Assembly: GCA_038137215.1 (NCBI GenBank)
Contig: JAYQBG010000045.1
Span: forward strand, 1-7,120
Reading direction: 5' to 3'
Length of the DNA: 7,120 nt
DNA from: JABJAG01 sp038137215
Lineage (GTDB): Bacteria; Pseudomonadota; Alphaproteobacteria; UBA6615
Shown: in pieces, positions 1-5,459 of the stretch
Layout: each line of letters opens with the position of its first letter
How positions within the stretch are numbered: position 1 is the stretch's first letter
Notes under the pieces: model-generated
Database searches by the model: none
What the model saw: only the letters and a program-made list of their open reading frames with translations
What the model was told of the DNA's origin: nothing
Made by a program: the position numbers and the translations under genes

Positions 1-1
1 C

Positions 2-37
2 GATGACGGGGCGGAACTGCGTGTTGCGGCGGAATAG
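2..37 (+). CDS. C-terminal tail of an upstream gene (partial)
   Basis: One frame reads eleven residues (DDGAELRVAAE) and stops at TAG 35-37, 30 bases before the FAH gene starts. The composition is what a bacterial C-terminus often looks like, and same-strand spacing this short would fit an operon with the gene at 68. The piece is too short to assign a family, and it could be a chance open frame. Confidence 0.35.
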   Translation, partial: DDGAELRVAAE

Positions 38-67
38 AACCAAACAAAAGAGGTTTCGGGGGAGATC

Positions 68-1036
68 ATGAAACTGGTGACGTTTTTGGACGGCCAAGGC
101 GCAGAACGCGTCGGCGTCCTGCATGCAGATGAAACCAAGGTTTTCGACCTGTTGGCGGCAAACCCGCAACCGTATTTCGAGACGATGCTTGCTCTCATGG
201 AAGCCGGGGAAGCGGCTTTGACGGGCGCGCGCGATGTTCTTGCGGGAACGCCGGACCGGGCTTGCCATGATCTCGGATCGGTCACCCTGCGCACACCGGT
301 CCCGTTGCCCCCGCAAATCCGGGATTTTCTTTGTTTCGAGGAACACCTGGTCAACGGCTACAACATGCTCCGCAAGACGAAGGCGGAGGCCGAACCGGAC
401 CCCGAAGAGGCATTGGCCCGGTTTGAGCGGGAAGGCGTCTTTGCTATCCCGCCGATCTGGTATGAGCAACCGGTGTACTACAAGCCCAGCCGGTTTGGCG
501 TGATCGGCACCGGCCAGGATGTCAGCTGGCCACCCTTTTCGGAGCTTCTTGACTATGAAATGGAGTTCGGGGCCTGGATCGGCACCCGGGGCAAGGATGT
601 CTCGCCGGAACAGGCGAAGGACATGATCTTCGGCTACTCGATCTTCAACGATATCTCGGCCCGGGACACCCAGGCACGCGAGATGTCCGCCGGCCTTGGG
701 CCGGGCAAGGGCAAGGATTTCGAGACCGGCAACATCATTGGCCCCTGCATCGTGACCGCCGACGACTTCGATCCATACGATGCGGAGATGATCGTGCGCA
801 TCAACGGCGAGGAGCGGTCACGGGGCAATTCCAGCCAGATGCACTGGAAGTTCGAGGACTGCATCGCCCACACCGCCCAGGCCGAGACGGTATATCCGGG
901 CGAATTTTTCTGTTCCGGGACCGTACCCTGGGGCTGCGGGCTGGAACACGATCTGTATTTATCCGATGGTGACGTGGTCGAGCTGGAGGTCACGGGCATC
1001 GGTGTTCTGAAAAACCGGATCGTGAAACACACTTAG
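68..1036 (+). CDS. Fumarylacetoacetate hydrolase (FAH) family protein, two-domain type
   Basis: Predicted soluble metal-dependent hydrolase of 322 residues that cleaves a C-C bond in an acylpyruvate or fumarylacetoacetate-like diketo acid. The catalytic FAH fold spans roughly residues 80-320 behind a short N-terminal domain. Residues matching those known in fumarylacetoacetase are visible: D86 and H93 in the DFLCFEEH stretch (metal ligand and catalytic His), the ExE metal pair E164/E166 in DYEMEFG, D195 in FNDISARD, K216 in GKDFETG, and the SGT turn at 283-285. The presence of the His and the aligned Asp favours a fumarylacetoacetase-like enzyme over the shorter hydratase/decarboxylase branch. 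The ATG at 68 is preceded by a G-rich ribosome site (GGGGGAG, 58-64). No homogentisate-pathway partner is visible, so the substrate is unknown. It is probably co-transcribed with the MBL hydrolase 114 bases downstream. Confidence 0.9.
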   Translation: MKLVTFLDGQGAERVGVLHADETKVFDLLAANPQPYFETMLALMEAGEAALTGARDVLAGTPDRACHDLGSVTLRTPVPLPPQIRDFLCFEEHLVNGYNMLRKTKAEAEPDPEEALARFEREGVFAIPPIWYEQPVYYKPSRFGVIGTGQDVSWPPFSELLDYEMEFGAWIGTRGKDVSPEQAKDMIFGYSIFNDISARDTQAREMSAGLGPGKGKDFETGNIIGPCIVTADDFDPYDAEMIVRINGEERSRGNSSQMHWKFEDCIAHTAQAETVYPGEFFCSGTVPWGCGLEHDLYLSDGDVVELEVTGIGVLKNRIVKHT

Positions 1037-1048
1037 ACGGCAGCGATT

Positions 1049-1120
1049 CCTCACGCTTCGCCAAGCTCAGTATGAGGAAATCGAAAATGTGCCTCATCCT
1101 GAGCCTGACGAAGGATGAGG
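1049..1120. repeat. Inverted pair of 29-bp REP-like palindromic repeats
   Basis: Two 29-bp units lie at 1049-1077 and 1092-1120. Each begins CCTCA and ends TGAGG. The second, reverse-complemented, matches the first at 24 of 29 positions by hand count, so the pair can fold into one long stem with a 14-nt loop between the FAH and MBL genes. The core (CATCCTTCG ... CTCAGGATGAGG) is shared with the longer repeats at 5291-5394, so this is one family. Such pairs between genes of an operon often act as mRNA stabilisers or attenuators in other bacteria; that role is inference here. Confidence 0.85.
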
Positions 1121-1135
1121 TTTTCGCTCTACATT

Positions 1136-1144
1136 GGAGGAGAG
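1136..1144 (+). promoter_or_regulatory. Ribosome binding site fixing the MBL gene start
   Basis: GGAGGAGAG lies six bases before the ATG at 1151, a strong Shine-Dalgarno match. The upstream in-frame ATG at 1115 lies inside the palindromic repeat (GGATGAGG) and has no comparable site, so 1151 is preferred and the 12 extra residues are rejected. Confidence 0.85.
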
Positions 1145-1150
1145 TTGAAC

Positions 1151-2143
1151 ATGGCGAAGTGGGAATACACCAAGGGTCTGCACGAGGTTGGTAACGGGCT
1201 TTACGCCTATCTGATGCCTGACGGCGGCTGGGGCTGGTCGAATGCAGGCCTGATTGTGGACGGCGATCAGACCCTGTTGGTCGATACGCTGTTCGACCTG
1301 CCGCTGACCCATGACATGCTGAAGGTGATGCGTGACGCGGTGCCGGCCTCAGAGCGCATCGGCAAGCTGGTCAACACCCACGCGAACGCCGACCACACCT
1401 GGGGCAACCAGCTGGTCAAGGAAGCCGAGATCATCGCGTCGAAGGGTTGTGCGGAGGAGTTCGACCACTTCCTTCCCGAAACTCTGCTAGAACTGATGGG
1501 CCAGTCCAAGGAAACCGGCGTTCTGGGCGAGTTTCTCGAGTACTGTTTCTCGGCCTTCGATTTCAACGGAATCGAACTGACGCCGCCGACGACGATCTTC
1601 GAGGATCATCTTGCCGTGAAGGTCGGCGACAAGGCCGTCGATCTCTACAATGTCGGTCCGGCGCACACGCGCGGCGACCTCCTAGTGCATATCCCTGAAG
1701 ATAATCTGCTTTATGCCGGTGACATCCTGTTTGTCGGTGGGCACCCGGTGATCTGGGACGGCCCGGTCGATAACTGGAAGAAAGCCTGCGACAAGATTCT
1801 CGAGCTCGATCCCGACGTGGTGGTGCCCGGTCATGGTCCTGTCTCCGGCCAGGATGAGGTGCGTCGATTCAAGGCTTATCTCGAAGAACTCGAGCATGAA
1901 GTGCGCAAACGCTATGACGCTGGTCTCAACGCGATGGAGGCCTCGAAGGATATTGCGCTGGCGAATTTCGAAGACTGGGACGATGGACAGCGTGTGTTCG
2001 CGAACGTGGTCGCCATCTATCGCGAGTTCGAGGGGAAAAGCCCCGAAGAGGGCATGACGCCGATGGAAGTCTTCGCCGGATTAGCGGAATTCTACGACTG
2101 GCGGAAGTCCCAGGGCTGCAGTGAGCACCCGCACAAGCATTAG
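1151..2143 (+). CDS. MBL-fold metallo-hydrolase with HxNxDH metal motif
   Basis: A 330-residue protein of the metallo-beta-lactamase superfamily, predicted to be cytoplasmic because no signal peptide is seen. Superfamily landmarks in order are: the first motif H77-A-N79-A-D81-H82 (NTHANADH), H172 in GPAHTRGD, D191 in YAGD, and H228 in VPGHG. The usual first motif is HxHxDH; here the second His is Asn. I recall similar THANxDH sequences in a subfamily of alphaproteobacterial MBL proteins, so this is probably a subfamily trait rather than damage. A helical C-terminal extension (about 235-320) ends in a short Cys/His-rich tail (CSEHPHKH). It lies on the same strand as the FAH gene and probably shares its transcript, which suggests hydrolysis of a thioester, lactone or ester in the same pathway. 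The substrate is not determinable from sequence. Confidence 0.9.
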   Translation: MAKWEYTKGLHEVGNGLYAYLMPDGGWGWSNAGLIVDGDQTLLVDTLFDLPLTHDMLKVMRDAVPASERIGKLVNTHANADHTWGNQLVKEAEIIASKGCAEEFDHFLPETLLELMGQSKETGVLGEFLEYCFSAFDFNGIELTPPTTIFEDHLAVKVGDKAVDLYNVGPAHTRGDLLVHIPEDNLLYAGDILFVGGHPVIWDGPVDNWKKACDKILELDPDVVVPGHGPVSGQDEVRRFKAYLEELEHEVRKRYDAGLNAMEASKDIALANFEDWDDGQRVFANVVAIYREFEGKSPEEGMTPMEVFAGLAEFYDWRKSQGCSEHPHKH

Positions 2144-2152
2144 AACTGTGTG

Positions 2153-2168
2153 TCCAGACCCGTCTGGA
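2153..2168 (+). terminator. Small stem-loop after the MBL gene, possible weak terminator
   Basis: TCCAGA-CCCG-TCTGGA forms a perfect 6-bp stem with a 4-nt loop, starting 10 bases after the MBL stop codon. No T-run follows, so as an intrinsic terminator it would be weak. It may instead be an mRNA 3' end structure. Confidence 0.3.
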
Positions 2169-2197
2169 TAGTGGACCCCGCAGGTTTCGGGCCTTTG

Positions 2198-2252
2198 CGT
2201 TAACCAATTAACGAATTGTTCATTGTTCGCGGCCTCCGCGAACGCGTACGAT
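2198..2252 (+). promoter_or_regulatory. Palindrome-rich upstream region with a possible promoter
   Basis: Two further perfect palindromes sit in the 209-bp gap before the RTX remnant: CGTTAA-CCAA-TTAACG (2198-2213) and GTTCGCGG-CCT-CCGCGAAC (2225-2243). The first contains a TTAACC half-site resembling, but not matching, the spacing of the alphaproteobacterial CtrA consensus (TTAA-N7-TTAA). A weak -35/-10 pair can be drawn as TTGTTC (2223-2228) and TACGAT (2247-2252) with an 18-nt spacer that holds the second palindrome. This could be the old promoter/operator of the RTX gene. The evidence is pattern only. Confidence 0.25.
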
Positions 2253-2352
2253 AGTAGTGCATTGATTCGTGCGCTGACGTGGCCCGAGATCCGGTGTGGG
2301 GAATGAGCAAAGGCCTTCACCCGAGGGCCTTCCAGTTACGTGAGGCACAGCT

Positions 2353-3674
2353 ATGGCACGGCGGCGCGGGATCCGGGGCGACGATCATCTGTTCGGCGGC
2401 ACCGGACGGGATCACATTGATGGTCGCGACGGAAATGATTTCATTGATGGGACCGACGGCTTCAAACTTAATGGCGTCAATGCCGGTGACCGGACGGGTT
2501 TCTCCGTCTCGGGTGCGGGAGATATCAATGGGGATGGCATCGACGATGTGATTGTTGGTGCACCCTATGCCTCTCTCAATGGAGACTCGCTGGTTGGCAA
2601 AACCTAGGACGTCTTCGGCAAAACCGGTGGATTTGGAGCCGAGTTCGAACTTTCCAGTCTTGATGGTACCAACGGTTTTGCCATTGAAGGTACGGCGCGG
2701 CCGGACAATTTTGGGTGGTCCGTCTTCGGTGCGGGCGACCTCAACAATGACGGCTATGACGACATGGTCATCGGCCCGCTGGTCGGATGCCAATACCGGC
2801 AGTCAGTCCGGGCAGGCCTATATCCTGCATGGCTCGGCGGCCGGTTTTGCGGCGTCGTTCGATACAGCGGATATCGAAAAACGGGGTCAACGGGTTCCGG
2901 ATCGATGCGCTCGATGGCGGCGACAATCTGGGCTATTCGGTGTCCGGCGGTGGCGACGTCAAGAATGATGGCATCGACGATGTGCTGGTCACGGCTTTCT
3001 TCGCGGAAGCCAATGGCAGTTCACCCGGTGTGACCTTTGTGATCTATGGGTTCGAGACCACGGTCAGCGAAGACGTGATCACCCTGACCGGCAATGTGCT
3101 GGGCAATGACAACGATGCCGACGGGGACACGGTCAGCATCTCGGCCTTTGATGCGGTCAGCGCCAACGGCGCGACGATCACGGCAGGCGGGTCCCTCGGC
3201 ACGTTCAATTACGATCCGACGGCTTCGGCGGCGGCCCAGAATCTGGGCGAGGGCGAAACCCTGACAGACAGCTTCTCCTACACCATCTCCGACGGAAATG
3301 GCGGGTTCGACACCGCCACGGTGACCGTCGGCGTCAGCGGCGTGATCGATGCGGATCAGACCGTCAACGGCACAGCCAATGACGACACCCTGTTTGGTGC
3401 GGATGGGAATGACAAGCTGTTCGGGGATACGGGCGATGATGTGTTCGTTTTCACCGATGGCGCAGGCGACGACACGGTCACGGATTTCGAGGCCGGTGCC
3501 GGGACCGACGATCAACTCGACGTGTCGGATTTCGGCTTTGCCGATCTGGCCGATTTGCTGGCTTCCACCAATGATGCCGGTGCCGATACCGTTATCACCC
3601 TGGATGGAGATGACAGCCTGACCCTGATCGGGGTGTCGAAAGCCGACCTGCACGAGGACGACTTCCTGTTCTAG
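2353..3674 (+). pseudogene. Decayed type I-secreted RTX / FG-GAP / cadherin-like protein
   Basis: Read across three frames, this is one secreted calcium-binding protein. Order: RTX nonapeptides (GDDHLFGGTGRDHIDG, about 2377-2450); a first FG-GAP repeat (GDINGDGIDD, about 2500-2568); an in-frame TAG at 2605-2607 where the family usually has Tyr before a VFGK motif; a second FG-GAP repeat (about 2710-2775); a shift from frame 1 to frame 2 near 2770-2775; DANTGSQSGQAYILHG in frame 2; a shift to frame 3 at the five-A run 2877-2881, where one A too many explains the change; a third FG-GAP repeat (about 2928-3000); a VCBS/cadherin-like domain (about 3054-3345); final RTX repeats (GADGNDKLFGDTGDDVFVF); and a C-terminus ending DDFLF, as in type I secretion signals. 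Three FG-GAP repeats are too few for a full seven-bladed propeller, so the 5' part may also be lost. ATG 2353 has a GTGAGG site at 2340-2345. An alternative ATG at 2303 in frame 2 would need another shift near 2370. Sequencing error could explain an indel, but not easily all three lesions. Confidence 0.85.
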
Positions 3675-3716
3675 AGCGGGATCGTTTCAGGTAGAAACGA
3701 CTCTGCTGATGCCCCC
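3672..3716 (+). repeat. TAGAGC-type intergenic element, copy 1 (divergent)
   Basis: The element starts with the TAG stop codon of the RTX remnant and reads TAGAGCGGGATC followed by a region matching the copies at 6990 and 4124 at about 70 percent by hand alignment (shared GATC, AGGT, GAA, TCTGC blocks). It belongs to the AGAGC...GATC repeat type seen widely between alphaproteobacterial genes. Only one arm of the usual palindrome is present. Confidence 0.6.
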
Positions 3717-3724
3717 GACGGGGC
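3711..3724 (+). terminator. GC-only hairpin downstream of the RTX remnant
   Basis: GCCCC-CGAC-GGGGC is a perfect 5-bp all-GC stem located 36 bases after the stop codon. An A/T-richer stretch (GATCATATCAT) follows, but there is no T-run. It is a candidate terminator of modest strength. Confidence 0.3.
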
Positions 3725-3737
3725 GATCATATCATCT

Positions 3738-3829
3738 CGTCATGCCCGCGAAGGCGGGCATCCATAGACACCTTGTACCAGCAAGGCAGCCGTCCGTGTT
3801 CATGGGTTCCCGCCTTCGCGTGAACGACG
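3738..3829 (+). repeat. 92-bp structured repeat element, copy A
   Basis: This is a 92-bp unit bounded by CGTC and GACG. It contains a left hairpin (TGCCCGC-GAAG-GCGGGCA), a central CCTTG/CAAGG hairpin inside an imperfect ATAGACAC/GTGTTCAT stem, and a right hairpin with one mismatch (GTTCCCGC-CTTC-GCGTGAAC). It matches copy B at about 84 of 92 positions by hand count and lies in the same orientation. Relative to the adjacent TAGAGC element it is flipped compared with copies B and C, so the two modules move or invert separately. Confidence 0.85.
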
Positions 3830-3865
3830 AGCCGTGGTGAGGTGGCAGTAATGCCGAACCCAACA

Positions 3866-3956
3866 CGTCATTGCGAGCGAAGCGACGCAATCCAGCTGCT
3901 CTGCTGTATGTGAGACCGCTCTGGATTGCTTCGTCTCGATGCTCCTCGCAATGACG
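3866..3956. repeat. 91-bp palindromic element of the CGTCATTGCGAG type
   Basis: The left arm 3866-3895 (CGTCATTGCGAGCGAAGCGA...CAATCCAG) and right arm 3921-3956 (CTGGATTGCTTCG...CTCGCAATGACG) are near reverse complements around a 25-nt loop. This is a well-known widespread bacterial intergenic palindrome type, unrelated in core sequence to the 92-bp units on either side of it. No coding content is credible here, although short open frames run through it. Confidence 0.85.
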
Positions 3957-3973
3957 GCTTTGATCGCAACTCT

Positions 3974-4065
3974 CGTCATGCCCGCGAAGGCGGGCATCCA
4001 TAGACACCTTGCTCCAACAAGGCAGCCGCCCGTGTTTATGGGTTCCCACCTTCGTGGGAACGACG
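3974..4065 (+). repeat. 92-bp structured repeat element, copy B
   Basis: Same architecture as copy A: left hairpin TGCCCGC-GAAG-GCGGGCA, central CCTTG-CTCCAA-CAAGG hairpin within ATAGACAC/GTGTTTAT, and right hairpin GTTCCCAC-CTTC-GTGGGAAC with an uninterrupted 8-bp stem. Against copy C it differs at only 2 of 73 comparable positions, 4048 and 4055, and these two bases pair with each other in the right hairpin. It is followed directly by a TAGAGC element on the minus strand. Confidence 0.9.
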
Positions 4066-4124
4066 CAACGCGCGGTGGACGGATCTGCGGCGGAACTGAT
4101 TCCAGCCCACAAGATCACGCTCTA
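4066..4124 (-). repeat. TAGAGC-type element, copy 2, at the 3' end of the HlyC-like gene
   Basis: On the minus strand this starts TAGAGCGTGATCTTGTG at 4124, whose TAG is the stop codon of the HlyC-like gene, and runs to the edge of copy B. It matches 6990-7047 with five substitutions and one single-base gap by hand alignment. Together with copy B it makes the left arm of a roughly 130-bp inverted repeat enclosing the minus-strand pair and the CoA ligase. Confidence 0.8.
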
Positions 4125-4574
4125 GGAGATGACGCGGACCTCGTTGTTGCGCGAGCGGTCCTTCTCACCGTTGTAGATCCGGTGGAAGAGAACCTTCCGG
4201 CCCTTGCCTTCGTTGCGGAGGGCGCGGATGAGGGCGCGTTTGGCTGCTGACGATTTGGCGTAGACGGTCATCAGCACGGCGGCGTCGCCGTTCAGGCATT
4301 CCTGGTAACTCGGGGCACCGCCGCCATCGATCCAGGACCGCGTCTTGTCCTCGTCCACATAGGCCCAGCCGGTATAGCCGACCGGACGGCCGTCCTGCAT
4401 GGCAAGGAAGTAGCGGCCACGTCGAATTTGTCCCGCCAGCGTCACCGAAATCACCCCGAAGGACATTTTTGAATAAGGCGCATTCAGCACCAGAATTTCA
4501 GACGCTGCGCAATACGCGATCTTGTCGTCATCAAGCCGTTGGCAGGTGATCGGAGAATCGCTCATGTCAGGCAT
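4122..4574 (-). CDS. HlyC-like (toxin-activating lysine acyltransferase-type) small protein, catalytic residues apparently missing
   Basis: A 150-residue protein with no signal peptide or membrane segment. Its middle resembles the HlyC family, in which cytoplasmic enzymes acylate lysines of RTX toxins: an API/RRGRYFLAMQDGRPVGYTGWAYVDED stretch (about residues 48-76) matches the family's QY-L-RD-RPVG--SWA core, LNGD (94-97) matches the NSGD turn, and GRKVLF (125-130) matches the C-terminal GKV segment. The HlyC family runs about 150-170 residues. Aligned from memory, the catalytic His (HlyC H23) falls on S35 and the catalytic Asp (D92) on T103, so normal acyl transfer may be lost or altered. 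A GNAT-type acetyltransferase is the main alternative. ATG 4574 has a GGA site 5 nt upstream and overlaps the GST stop by 8 bp; ATG 4565, one base after that stop, is a second candidate start. The arrangement implies translational coupling to the GST. Its stop codon is the start of a TAGAGC repeat. Confidence 0.6.
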   Translation of the reverse strand: MPDMSDSPITCQRLDDDKIAYCAASEILVLNAPYSKMSFGVISVTLAGQIRRGRYFLAMQDGRPVGYTGWAYVDEDKTRSWIDGGGAPSYQECLNGDAAVLMTVYAKSSAAKRALIRALRNEGKGRKVLFHRIYNGEKDRSRNNEVRVIS

Positions 4575-5262
4575 CCAGTTCCGGGTAATGCCGGAAGATG
4601 CCGTGTTCATTGAACGGGATGCGACGCTCCGAAGCCAGATAGGCTGCAACGCCCGGCCGCGCGGCGATCCGGTCGCGCAGCGCGGTCACATTGGGATAGT
4701 CCGGCTCCAGCCGCGCCATTGTGTTCGGAAAGGCATAGCGCATGCCCTCGACAATCTGGAACAGCGAAAACTCTGCATGGCAGGTGGTTCCGCCGACAAA
4801 ATGGCCGTCTCCGGCGAGCAGTCGCTCAAAATAGACATAGAATTTCGGAATGCGCGTGTCGCGGAAACTCGGTGCACGGCGCAGGGCCTCATCGCGCTGA
4901 TCCTCGTAGAAGAATTCCTTGGCCAGCGGGTGATGGACGTCATGGGCCTCGATCAGGAAATCGGCCAGCAGCATGGTCAGACGCAGCGCCTCGCGCCGCT
5001 CGTCTTCGTCATTGGGGGTCAGGCCGTAGCGTGCACCCAGATAGTCCAGAATAAGCGGGGTTTGCGAGACCCAGCGGTCCCCGTCCTTCAGAAGTGGCGG
5101 GGCGAAGTGTCCGGTTTGTTCGAGAAGCGCGAGCATTGCCTCGCGGCCCTCGGCATCGGGCCCGCGCATGACATCGGTGTAATCCGCGCCCGCATCTTCG
5201 AGGATGAGCCGGACAAATTCTCCGCGTCCCTGAATGGTGGGCCAGTAGTGGAGTTCGTACAT
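4567..5262 (-). CDS. Glutathione S-transferase family protein (sigma-like N-terminus)
   Basis: A 231-residue cytoplasmic protein with a GST layout. The thioredoxin-like N-terminal domain spans about 1-82 and an all-helical C-terminal domain about 90-215. The start YELHYWPTIQGRGEFVR resembles sigma-class GSTs, with Y6 at the position of the glutathione-activating tyrosine. FAPPLL (53-58) carries the cis-proline loop and SQTPLILDYL (66-75) the glutathione-contacting segment. The family conjugates glutathione to electrophiles or acts as an isomerase or lyase on such adducts; the substrate here is unknown. The ATG at 5262 has an AGAGAG stretch about 8 nt upstream. It is first in a two-gene minus-strand unit with the HlyC-like gene and is transcribed divergently from the CoA ligase, only 28 bases from a palindromic repeat pair. 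Confidence 0.88.
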   Translation of the reverse strand: MYELHYWPTIQGRGEFVRLILEDAGADYTDVMRGPDAEGREAMLALLEQTGHFAPPLLKDGDRWVSQTPLILDYLGARYGLTPNDEDERREALRLTMLLADFLIEAHDVHHPLAKEFFYEDQRDEALRRAPSFRDTRIPKFYVYFERLLAGDGHFVGGTTCHAEFSLFQIVEGMRYAFPNTMARLEPDYPNVTALRDRIAARPGVAAYLASERRIPFNEHGIFRHYPELDA

Positions 5263-5290
5263 GTTTCACTCTCTTTCGGTGCGTTTCTCA

Positions 5291-5394
5291 GCATCCTTCG
5301 AGACGCTCGCTCTTTGCGCTCCTCAGGATGAGGATGGTGACGAAGCGCAACCCTTATCCTGAAGAGTCGCCGGAGGCGGCGTCTCGAAGGATGC
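5291..5394. repeat. Inverted pair of 43-bp REP-like repeats between divergent genes
   Basis: Units at 5291-5333 and 5352-5394 are inverted relative to each other with an 18-nt gap. Reverse-complemented, the second shares the first 16 bases (GCATCCTTCGAGACGC) exactly and the CTTCAGGAT end closely; the middle 14 bases differ more. They belong to the same family as the 29-bp pair at 1049-1120. The pair occupies about half of the intergenic space between the GST and CoA ligase starts, so it lies in or next to both promoters or 5' leaders. Confidence 0.88.
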
Positions 5395-5442
5395 TCGGAC
5401 TTGCGCTTGCGGCTTGTCAGTCTCCCCGGCATTCTAACGCGC

Positions 5443-5448
5443 AGGAGG
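5443..5448 (+). promoter_or_regulatory. Ribosome binding site fixing the CoA ligase start
   Basis: AGGAGG, the consensus Shine-Dalgarno sequence, lies 11 nt before the ATG at 5460. The longer open frame starts at an ATG inside the palindromic repeat (5328), and its first 44 residues read through both repeat units, so they are not credible protein. Confidence 0.85.
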
Positions 5449-5459
5449 ACACGTTTTTC

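Noticed and set aside
2605..2607. Stop-codon readthrough or programmed frameshifting in the RTX gene
   Set aside because: No slippery heptamer with a downstream structure is seen at either shift, and three separate lesions in one gene are better explained by decay.
3021..3653. A 210-residue minus-strand open frame opposite the RTX remnant
   Set aside because: It is antisense to clear cadherin-like and RTX coding sequence, has no family features, and is explained by the codon bias of the plus strand.
3738..4065. CRISPR array
   Set aside because: There are only two direct units of 92 bp separated by 144 bp containing another palindrome. Unit length, spacing and internal structure do not fit CRISPR, and no cas gene is present.
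3974..4065. tRNA or other known structured RNA gene, suggested by the three-hairpin layout
   Set aside because: No anticodon arm, T-loop GTTCRA motif or CCA end is found. Multiple copies in both orientations fit a dispersed repeat better.
3732..4118. Open frames of 128, 65 and 103 residues across the intergenic repeat array
   Set aside because: They translate the palindromic repeats themselves (for example the MPAFAGMTR-type peptide encoded by many such repeats) and have no independent evidence of coding.
4522..5331. A 269-residue plus-strand open frame over the GST and HlyC-like genes
   Set aside because: It is antisense to the GST, whose domain structure is clear, and it ends inside a palindromic repeat. 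It has no recognisable motifs.
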